A stretch of 64,000 nucleotides of DNA from Camarhynchus parvulus. Its lineage: Eukaryota; Chordata; Aves; Passeriformes; Thraupidae. Below are positions 51,201-60,900 of the stretch, in pieces. The position numbers were made by a program, and so were the translations under genes. How positions within the stretch are numbered: position 1 is the first letter of the stretch; each line of letters begins with the position of its first letter. Under the pieces are notes generated by a model that was not told where the DNA came from, made no database searches, and saw only the letters and a list, made by a program, of their open reading frames with translations. The DNA is taken from positions 70,061,689 to 70,125,688 of the forward strand of contig NC_044571.1 in NCBI RefSeq assembly GCF_901933205.1. Direction: 5' to 3'.

Positions 51201-54200
51201 TACAAAGACATGGATGTCTTTTTGTGTTCTGACTTGAACAGGGGAGTTATCCAAGAGCTTTAACTCCCACTGTCCTAAGTTTGACTCACAGTAGTCAAGT
51301 TGCTTAAGCTGAACACAAGGTTTTTTCACTAACAGTTTAGCTGTTGGCAGATACAAATTCAGGGTAACTTTAAAGAATAAAATCTTGTTTAAAGAACTCT
51401 AATCTGGTTTTCTGCTCACTTACTATGCTTTTAGGTTTTCTGCATGCAACTATTAAAAAAAAAACCAACCAAACAAATCAAAACAGCAAAACCACCCCCA
51501 AACCATAAGAACCCCTGAAAATCCAAACCAGCAATAAAGGCACTTGGAGGATGTACCTACCAGTTAAAAATCAGACCTGAGTTTACTTCCAGCTTTTCTG
51601 TTTCATATTTTCTTTAGTCAGTAAGAAAAACAGAACCTTCGCGAAGTGCACATAATGCTGTTTGTGCCTTGCTGCACAAGCTGGTAAGTGGAGGGGCTTG
51701 AACTGACTGAGTAGTCCCTTGGATATCTGCAGTAGCATTTCAGTAAGGAACGGCACTGATTTATGGTCCACTTCTGGTGTTGCATGATAGCAAGTACTGA
51801 GCCCATTAGTGTGCAAGACCTGTTGCAGGGCTCCTAATGACTGGAATGATGGAGATGGACAGAGAGCTCATGCTCCAGCCTGGGAGGTGTTCCCTGATGA
51901 TAGTTCCCTGATGAAGGTTGCTGTGCATGTGTTCTCATGTATTGTGTCTGTTGAAGCTAACAACCATTTTCTGTCACTAGAATTTGTCATGGCCTCCTTG
52001 TTATCCTAGATGGAAGCACTCTTAAACCCTATAAGCTGATTAGATGTTACTGGCTCAGAAGCTCAGTGCCAGTGAAGTTCTGGGTGAAAATGTACAGTAC
52101 TTTGCTCTTTTTTGCTACTCAGCTTTTGCATTGCCATGGAAATCCTCCACTTGTTACTGTCATGTATAAAAGATTGTTTTTAGTAAGGGGAAGTTCTGGT
52201 TGGCCTCAAACTACAAGGCACTAGCTTGGGAAAGATGAAGAAAGTTTTATAACTGCCTATTAAAATTGACAGGGTTTGTTCATATTTTCATACTTCCATC
52301 TAAGTTAATTTGGTACCACACATGCTAACTGTACCTGCTGAAAGCTTTAAGTTCTTAAAAGATAAATATTAGTAATATTCATGGTACTGTTTACAGAACT
52401 GGAGCAGTTTGCAGTAAAACACTTCTAAACCCCCATCTACTAAATAAAACTTTTTAAAGAAAATAATAGCTTCATTTCTTGATGCAACTTGCTTTACCCC
52501 TAAGATTTAGGGTGTCATGTGGGCAGGAATCCTCATATCAGTATCATATTTGCTTCTCCTTTAGCAAATGAAAGAGCCACATCATTTCCAGTAACTTAAA
52601 GCAGAACAGTTCTTGCATGGTTCTTGAGAGAGCTGAGAGGTGTTTTGAAACTGTGTATTAACTTCAAGGCTGCTGCTATTATGAACTCTGGTACTTGCTT
52701 GCAGATGATCTAAAGACCTCTTAATTAACAGGACATGGATCTACAGTGAAGGAAGCATATTTGAAATTACTTTTGGTAATAGAAGAACTGGAAAATAAAA
52801 GTTCCACTGTGAAATTTGCCAGATCTTCCTTTGTTTGGACACGAGTATGTCAGAATGTTTACCTACAGTGTTATGCTGTTGAACACTGTGGCAGTTTTCT
52901 AAATTCTTAAAAATTAAAACCATAACACTGTTCATCAGGATTTTTTTTTCACATGAACTGATTATAACTCAAGGTCAAGATATCCCAGTCCTGTGGAACA
53001 AAGCTCTCTCTGAGGACCTGGTAGCTGAAGTTCATGCCCTGTATCTCCTGTTGACAGCATGCTGTGCTCTGCCTCCTTGAACTCCTGCCTTATGTGCTTC
53101 TAGATTAACTTTCAGCTGCATTTCTGTTGAATGGTGAAAGCAGCTAGGGGAATAGTGCAAGAAATAACATATTTCAGGTAAAACAAACTCATTTAGTCAC
53201 GCTTCAGAGTAATTGTTTGTGTATTAACTTGTTGACAATTCTGAAGCGCAGAACTCCTCATTTGATGTCATTTTTGGTACTCAGTTTGTGATAGTGATGC
53301 TGTGAAAAAATGTTATCCCAAGAAAGTGAGCATGTTACTGAATCTGGGTAGCTTGTTGAGAGCCAAATTTGCTTTTCAGTGCAAGGAAAAGTTTAAACTT
53401 GTCTGCCAGCTCTCTAAATATCACTCTTAGCTTTTCAGGTGTTCACTTTGATAACTCTTTCTTTGAGGTTTAACCAATAACAAAAATGTCATGGTTTTTG
53501 TAAATGAGAAAGTTTGGAGGCTTTTGGTGAGGCTCTCTTTTCACTCTGAGGAAAGCTGTCTTTCATTTGTCTCAATTCAAAACTGTCAGTACAGTTGGGA
53601 GCATACAGGGAACTTTGTGTGGCTACTTAAACTTTGACTTGTGACTGTCTGAGCTTAGAATCACAGAGTGCTTGAGCTGAGAGGACCCCTGGAGATTGTA
53701 GTCCAGCTCTGCTCTCAAATAGGGGTAGCTTCTTTACCTCACTGTACTTTAGCTCTTTCTTGTACTAGATCCTAGTCCTGCGAACAGTTTGCAGAATCAG
53801 AAGTATGATTCTTGGCTGTAAACACTCTTAACATTGCTTTAATTCTAAAAGGCATGAAGCCTTTGGTGGACTTCTCCTGAACAAACCAGCTGTTTCTCAT
53901 AGCTTGTGGTTCTGATGTTTTGGTGAGGGGCTTAATTGATCTAAAATAATTTTTTCTTAAAAATGGAACACATGTTAGACCAATCAAGCACTTCACTGAG
54001 CTAGAGGTCGTAACTAGCTGGCTGATCTACTTAAGAGAAAAGTGATAAAATTTTGGCATGAGTTCTCTTGTGAGTTCTGACAGTTGACAAGCATCCCCTC
54101 ATCTTTCAAAACACTACAGAATTCACAACACTTTATTTACTCAATCATGCAGAAGCTATGACTGTTGGTGAGCAGACATTAAGGAGACAGATACATGCAG

Positions 54201-57200
54201 AAAAATGTCATCTTTGCAGGCCCAGTGATGTAAGAGTATTAAACCATAATTCATTGCTTTTCAAGTGATAATAAATGCCATATGAATTTGTCAAGGCATC
54301 AAGTCTGGTTTCTCTTAATGATGAGAGAAAGCTATAAAATCTCGTTATTTTTGTCAAGCTTTAATCCCATCTATTTTTAGAGGAAACCTTGTTAAATAGT
54401 GTGAAGTAAGAGCCTTGAAGAAATGAATGGGCTTTTTATAAGGGAGTTTATAAGTCAAGTCTGACTCATTGAACTTGTAAAGTACAGTGGGAAAGAAGTA
54501 TTAAACTCTTGCAGAAAGTATCTCAGAATTGAAGCAAGATGTATTAGACAATGTTTAAATTCCACAGAGATCTAAGTAGTTGAGTTGTCATCTTTGAAGA
54601 TGCTTAATAAACAGGTAGTTGTGTCTTTGGAACATGGTTTAGCAGTGGACTGGGCAGTGCTGGGTTCATGGTTGGACTTGAGGTTCTTAAAGGTCTTTTC
54701 CAACCTAAACAATTCTGTGATGCAGACTTAAGATCCATGTGATTAGGGCATTCAAAATTTGATGTAGCTGAACATGTAAACTAAATCTGATGTAGCTCTT
54801 CTAAATGAAGAGGCTATGAGATAGTGGTCTGGTATTAATACTACCAATGGAAGCACGAGTAGTTGGATGCAAAATAAATTGCATAGCAGTGTTGCAAGTC
54901 CTAGGGTGAATAACAGGAAAGGTCCAAGAGTTGTGGAAGAGAGTGACAAGTTGGCATGCCCTTAAGTGAAGTCAATGAATCTTATTCCTCTGCATACAGG
55001 GAAGTAAATGCTACTGTGAGTAAGAGCTGCTGAGCCTTCAGTTTCACGTTCCACAAGTGTTGGAGGTGGTTAAGTCTGCCGTGCTTACCCACAGCCTTTC
55101 TGAAACAAAAAACAAAGGTGCAGTTACTTTTGCATGGCTGAAGTGATGATCTGCATGTGGTCAGGCGTCCTTGAGGGGAATACTTCTAAAGGGGGAGTAA
55201 CCCCTGGGATTGCTGCCCACCAGGAGGCCCTTAGAAGCTCAGAGCTCCTTCACTTTTTTGGAAATGTGGGGAAAGGAGAGGATCTACAGCCAGTAGTAAT
55301 GGCCACTCTCTGCAGGCTTTTGGATGTGATCTGTTTAGTAACAGGGGAGGGAGGTGGAAGGCATTCCTGATGGGCAGGACTATTGGATAATCTTCCAAAA
55401 TGAGCATTATTCCACTAAGAGTGGAAGCAGCTGCCTTGAGCCACTTTCAAAACCCAAAACCTTATTACAGCTGTTTCTACACTCTTGTAAGTCTGCTTTG
55501 AAAATATTTCAGGGCATCTAGAGAATGAGACAAATTGTCCCTGAGGCACCTGTCTTGAAGAGAGCAGCCAAAAGGATAGTATGTTAATTAAACCTAAATA
55601 CCTCTGAACTTCATCAGCTGTATTGACTCAGTTAATCCTTAAAGTTGTGGGACAGCTTCATAATACTTTGCAGCAAGGAGAACTAGTTAGCAGGAAGATT
55701 CCAATCATCAGAGAATGTTATGAAAAAAAAAACCCAAATAAATAAGGTCTCTGGAAAAAACCAACAATTTTTACAGCATGTTTGTTCTAGAATAATTGCA
55801 CTTCTGTTCTGGCACTTGATTAGGAAAACCGATGAAAGCTGCTTCCTTGCACTTAATGCTCTTAAAAGTATTGTTGTTTGATCTCCTTTGCAGTTACACA
55901 ACATGAAATCAATGGGAAAGGACAACAAATATCCAGTAGTGCATTTAGTTCTGTTTTTCTGAAGGGGAAAATATCCATTCAGCAAGGCTGAGTGGTCTTC
56001 TGTGTCATGGCAAGGTTCTTCAGGCTGAGTAACTTAATATAGTATCATAATGGGATAGCGTTGCACAGTCTACAGTCTTCGTATTTCACTTTCTGAATTT
56101 GTCTCTTTTCACAAAGTAAAAATGATCAAGCTGGCATATTTTTGCTGTCTGAATTGATATAAACTGGAATGAAAGAAAATCAATTATTTAGCCTCGAACT
56201 TTCAAGTCAGCTAAATGTCACCAAAGTATGATTTCACAGTGTGCAACACTTGCCTTGGGCAAGAGTTGGTGCTGTTGAAAGCACATCGGTCTGTTAATTA
56301 CATCGGCTTTATTGTCCCGGAAAGGTTGTGTGCATGACCGTGGTGTACGAGCGATGGGTAACGTTGCCCTCCAGTGGCTGACTCCTGGAGAATCCTGAGC
56401 CTGTTTGCACTGGCAATAACAGAGCCAAGGTTTGGGAAGGTCTGGGGTGAGTGGGATGTTAGCTTAAAAGTGTGTTCTGTTAAACAGGACACGTTTTCAC
56501 ACTGTACAAATACCTAGGTATTCGATATGCTAATGTTGTATAGGACTGAAAATTTCCCCTCTAACTTTAGTTAAGGAGGATGGAATTTCAGGGGCCTTTC
56601 CCATTCATTGCAGGAGTCCTTTGTAGCCACTATCTGATCAGATCAGCTTGTTGCAGTATCATCTTAGCTTCATACAGAAATCAGAAATAGATTTGGCTTT
56701 ACGGTAGGTTTACTGCTTTACAGCTTCACAGGACAGTTTATTGCTTCTGTTAACCCTTGAATGAAGTTCTCAAATAACGCTAACATAACACCTGTACTAG
56801 ATTTTTATGAAACAAGTTGTCATACACTTGGCTAGAGCTACCTCTGCTAGCTTGTAAATCCATGGCTTAGTTAATAAACTGATAAATTCTTATCTAATAT
56901 ATTTACAGCTCAACTAAATTAAAGTATCTCCATGGCACAGGAGGGAAAGGGGAAAGCAATAAATCTATCTCCACAACTTCAGTAATGTTTTGAGGCTTGA
57001 CAGAGAGAATAGCTAGCTCCTTTCCCGTATGTTTTTGCACTATTTTAATGTGAAGTAAACTATGCTTATGGAACTCAACTCACTCCAGACCCAGTGGGAA
57101 ATGAAAATTACTTTATGCTTCTGCCGCTTAAAGTCAAAGCTTTGAAGTTGCACGTGTAAAGCAAGACAATCTTTTTTTATCAATTCAGTCCGAGCCTTAG

Positions 57201-57953
57201 CTTTAGGGACAGATGCGCCAGATGCCCGGCCGTAGTCCCCTTAGGTGCCCAGGCCGGGGGAAGGCAGCTCGGTCCCCCCGTGTGGGTCTGGGAGGGCTCT
57301 GGCGGAGATGCTGCGCCGCTCCCTGAGCGCGGCTTGGGGCTCGGGGCGCGCTGGGAGCGGGCGGGCAGCGCCAAGGAGCCGAGGGGCCGCGGAGCCCGCG
57401 GCAGCGCGCAAGACGCTGGCTGCCTCCCTCTCTCCCTCCCTCGCACGGAGCCGGGGAGGCTGGAGGCGGGGGATACGGGCCGCGGGGGGGCCGCCCGGCG
57501 CTTCCCGGCGGGAGCGGCACAGGCGGGAGCGGGGGCGGCGCTCCCGGGGCGGGGCCCGGCCCATCCCCGCGGGCGGGGGGGCGGGGCCCCGCGCTGTCCC
57601 CCGCCGCCAGCTGGCTGCGGCCGCCCCGCCGCCCCCTGCCCGGACCCGCATTATTTACAGCCGCCGCCGCGGTAAACAGCGGGCAGGGCGCACTCGCAGC
57701 CGCCGCCCACCCGCGGCCCTTCCCCGCGGCGCGGCCCCGGAGCTGCCGGCCCGGCTTGGCTGGGCGCGGCCCCTCGCTGACCGCCTGCCCGCTGCCCTCT
57801 CCTTGCAGGACCGGTCTGTTCCACCTCGGGCTACAAGAAGGCGGATGATGAGATGTCCGGAGCCACGTCCGCGGCGGATCTGGACGAGGCACCAGCCCGC
57901 ACCATTTACTTGAACCAGCCCCAGCAGAGCAAGTTCCGCGACAACTGGGTCAG
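21190..57953 (+). CDS. ATP8A2: ATP8A2, P4-type phospholipid flippase (first two coding exons, partial)
   Basis: Two exons splice in frame to give [20 protein letters not shown] and onward, then [16 protein letters not shown], ending [20 protein letters not shown]. Residue for residue this parallels the human ATP8A2 N-terminus ([36 protein letters not shown]). Known role: the catalytic subunit pairs with TMEM30A (CDC50A) and moves phosphatidylserine and phosphatidylethanolamine to the cytosolic leaflet in neurons, photoreceptors and some other cells. The part in this window is the cytosolic N-terminal tail, before the first membrane segment. The DKTGT phosphorylation site and all transmembrane segments lie beyond the right edge. 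Intron phases are 1 and 2. The next exon should supply the rest of a Ser or Arg codon and then a TAKYS-like sequence. Confidence 0.95.
22717..22845 (-). mobile_element. CR1 LINE 3'-end fragment, reverse orientation
   Basis: agaatcacacacaatgggtt followed by ggaagggacc, ccaacctccctgctcaagca and ggatcatcctagaacacatt is the reverse complement of the CR1 3' terminus. About 130 bp, heavily truncated. Confidence 0.85.
24725..24958 (+). mobile_element. CR1 LINE 3'-end fragment
   Basis: Shows gcattggaacaggctcctca, gggaagtgattgggtcacca, gcctggaagtgttcaaaaa, gtggacctgatgatctcaga and ggtcttttccaactgtaatg, ending in gattctttgatttt. This is the end of the CR1 frame and 3'UTR in order, with the terminal octamer partly preserved. 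Confidence 0.95.
25722..25759. repeat. Perfect 19-bp tandem duplication
   Basis: taaacaccagtgacaatta occurs twice head to tail without mismatch. Confidence 0.95.
29080..29094. repeat. Poly-A tract
   Basis: An uninterrupted run of about 15 A follows gtgctctt. It could be the tail of an old retrotransposed copy, but the sequence before it is not recognised and no flanking duplication was found. Confidence 0.6.
29858..30172 (-). mobile_element. Solo LTR of an endogenous retrovirus, 315 bp, with 6-bp target-site duplication
   Basis: On the minus strand it starts TGTAGGGGCATAG and ends AATAAGATAATAACA (TG...CA). The hexamer atttcc flanks it exactly on both sides (29852-29857 and 30173-30178), a perfect target-site duplication. 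Minus-strand promoter elements are present: CCAAT (30043-30047) followed by CTATAAAAG (30021-30029). An AATAAG-type polyadenylation signal lies near the end. No retroviral coding sequence is next to it, so the provirus has been reduced to one LTR by recombination. A 6-bp duplication is typical of class II (ERVK-like) elements. It lies antisense to ATP8A2 inside intron 1. Confidence 0.88.
33184..33201. repeat. Poly-A tract
   Basis: About 17 A in a row followed by ggagtggg, with no recognisable retrotransposon in front. Confidence 0.8.
38838..38912. repeat. T-rich (GTTT)n low-complexity tract
   Basis: Runs of T broken by single G or GGG, with (GTTT) units at its left part. Confidence 0.9.
42850..43010. 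repeat. A/C-rich low-complexity tract (AAAC and CCCCA runs)
   Basis: About 160 bp almost devoid of G and T, made of variable AAAAC, CCAAA and CCCCCA units. Resembles an expanded and mutated poly-A tail, but no element body is recognised next to it. Confidence 0.85.
44763..44782. repeat. Poly-T tract
   Basis: About 13 T followed by cttttt, antisense-oriented A-rich tail or simple repeat. Confidence 0.75.
46261..46285. repeat. Perfect 10-bp inverted repeat (hairpin)
   Basis: tcctccctgg at 46261-46270 and ccagggagga at 46276-46285 are exact reverse complements with a five-base loop (cactg). GC-rich within an AT-rich intron. No T-run follows and no function is assigned. Confidence 0.8.
46312..46374 (+). 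repeat. Dispersed repeat copy A (unclassified, about 63 bp)
   Basis: Aligns without gaps to 47663-47725 at roughly 80% identity, with a perfect shared core gtcatggttatccaag. Most differences are A in this copy for G in the other. The family was not recognised. Confidence 0.6.
47663..47725 (+). repeat. Dispersed repeat copy B (unclassified, about 63 bp)
   Basis: Partner of the copy at 46312-46374, same orientation, about 1.35 kb apart. Similarity stops sharply on the right and fades on the left, so these are probably fragments of a longer interspersed element. Confidence 0.6.
48273..48655 (+). mobile_element. Solo LTR of a songbird-type endogenous retrovirus, 383 bp, with 6-bp target-site duplication
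   Basis: Starts tgtcgcagacatctctttgt and ends ctgtcaca (TG...CA). The hexamer gtaggc flanks both sides exactly (48267-48272 and 48656-48661). Internal landmarks: cctcagaaacggaatgtaaa, ctgctgctgtggaatgcaac, a CCAAT-type box (ggccaatcaa), a TA-repeat followed by AATAAA at 48577-48582, and atcaagccttctgaacatg. I recognise this LTR from passerine genomes but cannot name the subfamily with certainty. No internal viral sequence is present. It is in sense orientation in ATP8A2 intron 1, so its polyadenylation signal is on the transcribed strand. Little decay, so comparatively young. Confidence 0.93.
51453..51530. repeat. A/C-rich low-complexity tract
   Basis: Composition like the tract at 42850-43010 (aaaaaaccaaccaaacaaa, accacccccaaacc), shorter. 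Confidence 0.8.
53655..53730 (-). mobile_element. CR1 LINE 3'-end fragment, reverse orientation
   Basis: ttagaatcacagagtgcttg then gagctgagaggacccctgga, gattgtagtccagctctgct is the reverse complement of a diverged CR1 3' terminus. About 75 bp. Confidence 0.75.
54632..54724 (+). mobile_element. CR1 LINE 3'-end fragment
   Basis: ggtttagcagtggactgggc, agtgctgggttcatggttgg, acttgaggttcttaaaggtc, ttttccaacctaaacaattc and tgtgatgc are the end of the CR1 3'UTR with one terminal octamer left. Confidence 0.95.
56285..56375. promoter_or_regulatory. Small CpG-dense patch in ATP8A2 intron 1
   Basis: Seven CpG dinucleotides in about 90 bp (catcggc, cccgg, accgtgg, tacgagcga, aacgtt) within otherwise CpG-poor intron, about 0.9 kb before the exon 2 island. 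No repeat family is recognised. It may be a constrained regulatory element or a recent insertion not yet depleted of CpG. Confidence 0.3.
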
Positions 57954-57960
57954 GTACGGA
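57195..57960 (+). promoter_or_regulatory. ATP8A2: Second CpG island, covering ATP8A2 exon 2; possible alternative promoter
   Basis: About 760 bp of extremely CpG-rich DNA with GC boxes (ggggcggggcccgg near 57547-57560, ggggggcggggcc near 57574-57587) ends just after exon 2. An internal exon 36 kb from the start codon would not normally lie in such an island. A transcript starting here could use the ATG at 57853 (context gagATGt, G at -3) and make a flippase lacking the first 42 residues. The cytosolic tail is the only part affected. That use is inferred; the base composition is observed. Long GC-rich open frames on both strands are not called. Confidence 0.5.
57809..57953 (+). CDS. ATP8A2: ATP8A2 coding exon 2
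   Basis: 145 bp between acceptor tccttgcag (57808) and donor gtacgg (57954). It encodes the segment from [16 protein letters not shown] to RTIYLNQP and on to FRDNWV, and ends two bases into a Ser/Arg codon. RTIYLNQP is the conserved N-terminal signature shared with ATP8A1 (RTIFINQP) and other class 1 P4-ATPases. Confidence 0.95.
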
Positions 57961-60900
57961 GCAGTCCCCGCTTCTCTCTTTGCAGGCGGCAGCCGCACAT
58001 CGCGCAGCCGTGGGCTGGGAGGGCTCGGGTCCCTCTCCCCTGCCCCTCGGCCCTGCCCACGCCAGGTTTCAGCACAATAAAACGTGTGTCCGCCGAGACG
58101 GCTGGTTTTGTTGTCTGTGCTGGGTACCAGGGTCTGGCCAGTGCACGGGCGAATCCAGCAGCAGCAAGTGATGAGCTGCTTCCCTCGGCAGTAGTGAGAG
58201 CAGGGAACTGGTAGAGCTGCGTGGGTAAGATGCATGAAAAGGTATTCACTTCAGTAGGGCGCTGAATTTTGGAATAACGGGACCTACTCGAGTATTTCTG
58301 GATGCAAGGGTTAACCCGTGAAAATTTAGTGGGAGTTTTGAATAGAATCCAGTGAACTCCATGAAGTGTCCCCTTAAAAAGTAGCATTTGGTTGAAAGAA
58401 CAGCTAGGCTAAGTATATAAAAACTGTATAGAATATGAAGGAAGAAAAGAGAAAGTACATACAACAAGACAAGAATGACTACAGAAACTAGAAGCTGGCA
58501 TCCCTATGCGTGAAAGGCTATGGTCCACTTGTGTCTTTTAATTGAAGACCAGAGATAATTTTCCTACCTCTTTTAAAGTAGGGGTGTGTGTATGTGTGTG
58601 TTAATCCTTCTGGTGGTATGATTAATGCCACCAGTGTCGTTGCAGTTTGGAAACACAAATAACATGGACTGAAACATGGAGTACAAGGGTGCATAACGTG
58701 AGCAAGTTGTGGTGGTGCTTGCCATGCTTGCCTGGGGTTAGCTGGATGAACAGATGGCTCCTGTCATGACTAAGGAGGGGCATTGTTTAGCAGGCTTCTG
58801 TTCGTTAATGCAGATGTTTGGGTTATTGTTCAAAGAACCGTTTACACAATGAGTACCTTTATGAAAAGAGAGGAGTTTTATATCCTGCTAAAGTGATGGT
58901 TGACATCATCTGGTTTAGTGTGTGTATTACCAAGGGCAGTTCTAAGAATATCCTCTGGAAGGGTGCTGATGTTCTGGGCACCACAGCAACATATTTATAG
59001 GTGGTTTTCTCCTCATCTTGTTACATATTTGTCTGGGAGATGGTTTAGGAGCAGTTAAAATGACACATTTTCTCAGTATCTTCCTTATTCTATGTGGGTA
59101 GCAACAGTGAAGGTTTTCTTGCTTTATTTTTCCTTGACTAATTGAGGGATGAGTTTAACAGTTTCCTGTGTGTAGACTATTTGTGCTTTCTGTGCTTTAA
59201 GAAGGAAAAGCAGGGAATAGAGGGTTGGCGGAATCTGTAGTTTAGATTTTCCAGAAGGGATTCTGTTCTGATCTGGCTAAATCTTACAGAAAAGTAGTGT
59301 GTTACTCTGCTACCTAGAACTTGTTCCTGACTGTGCTATTCCTAAAGAGCAGCTGTGTCCAGTTTGCTGTCTGGAAGCCATCCCCTTGTACATAGCTGTA
59401 CAAGTTTCTCATTACCTTTTCACATCTTTGCCTTGTGACAGGTAAATTTTGAGTCATAAGAAATACTGGTGTGTGAGGGATAGGACAAAATGCAGGTGGT
59501 GTAATAACAAATTACAGTAGAGATACTTTCATTACCTGATTAGGAACCTTAGCTCTTTAGTGTCACTTGGAAATTAAGTTGACTTTATAATGATTTACTG
59601 CTGCTTAGTAAGAAAGCTTTGATCTCTTGACTTTTAAAGGGTGATAGACATTGCCTGTACTCTTTCCATCCTCTGGATTAATTTTCTTCCCTCAGCCTGG
59701 TGGGACTGAAGGCAAAGGTGGCCTGAGGTTGTAATACCTGAGTAAGGAGGCCTCAGTTACTTAAGCGTATTGGAGTTTCTCTTGAGGAACTGCAGTTTTC
59801 TGTTGCCTTTGGACTTTCTTGCTTACTGTATTCAGCTTCAGAAATTCATTCAGCACTGGATTTCTCTGTACTGATGGATTTGCAGATATTTTGTCTCCCT
59901 AGGAAGCATCAGTGTACCGCAGAGTAAGGTGCTGGGCAAGCATGTGAACACCTGTACATAAGAGCTTGTGGAAAATTAACTGAAAATAATAAACCAGCTT
60001 GTTTTAATTTGAGTTCAGACTGTCATATTTTTGGTAGTCATTAAGGATTCTCTGAATAACAGTGGGAATTTGTGAATGTTCATAGGAAGTTTTCTAAATT
60101 AAGGATAGTGTGAAAAGCTTGCTCAAAACTAAGTAATTTCAGCAAGTAATGGAACTGTGGAGCGTGGAGGAGGGTAGGTTAGTGGTATGGCTTTTTGTGT
60201 AAGATGTTCTAAGTATCTTGAGCTGCTTGACTTTTTGTGGGTAGAGAAGCACTATTAAAAGTGAATTCCAATGTTTGTGGGAGCATAAAGACAGACTGGT
60301 TTTGGATAAGTTAATAAAAATGGATAGTTATCTTGATCCCACTTCTAAGTAGTATGTAGTGCTACTGCAAAAGTTAAGTGGATAGCAAGATGACACTGAC
60401 ACTTCCAGAAGTCTTGGAGTGTGAGGATGTAGAAAGAAGAAATGTTTCTTCTTTCCCCAGGTTCTCTGGCATAATTCAGACTACGAGAAGGTTTCTCTAA
60501 TGGCCAAATTTTGTGTTCTTGGAACTTTGTAGCAAACTATTTCAAAACATAGTGCTGTGCATTACAGGCTAGATTTAGCTTGGCCCTTGACACGTGCATA
60601 AACATGGCTGTCACTGTTGTTTATTATACTGTAGCAGCAGTGATTACATCTGTAGAAACGCCTCTTCTACCTGTCTTCAGTCCTGCTCTGCTCAGTTTGA
60701 AAAATTTTATGTATGTTTTACATTTTTTACTTTTTATTAAAAAGGTAAATGATGTTCCATTTTCAGCTGAAACATTTTAAAAGCGGAAGCATTTTAGAAG
60801 CTTTGAAAAAATGTAAAAAATGAATAAATGCTATTGCTTTGTCCAACACAGCTGTACTGCAGCATTATATGTTTGTTATTGTGGAAACCGACTAGTACCT

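Larger units (their letters stand above)
21269..57808 (+). other. ATP8A2: ATP8A2 intron 1 (36.5 kb)
   Basis: Donor gtgagg at 21269, acceptor ctctccttgcag ending at 57808. Contains CR1 fragments, two solo LTRs and short tandem or low-complexity repeats, listed separately. None of the intronic open frames (126 codons or fewer outside the exon 2 island) shows a recognisable domain, and no nested gene was found. Stretches without a separate entry (for example 23000-24720, 25760-28950, 30180-38830, 38915-42845, 43010-46260, 48660-51450, 51530-53650 and 54725-57190) show nothing I can name. Confidence 0.85.

Noticed and set aside
57203..57913. Frames of 222 and 229 codons around ATP8A2 exon 2
   Set aside because: They read the exon in the wrong frame or on the wrong strand. 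The conserved RTIYLNQP frame is the third one.
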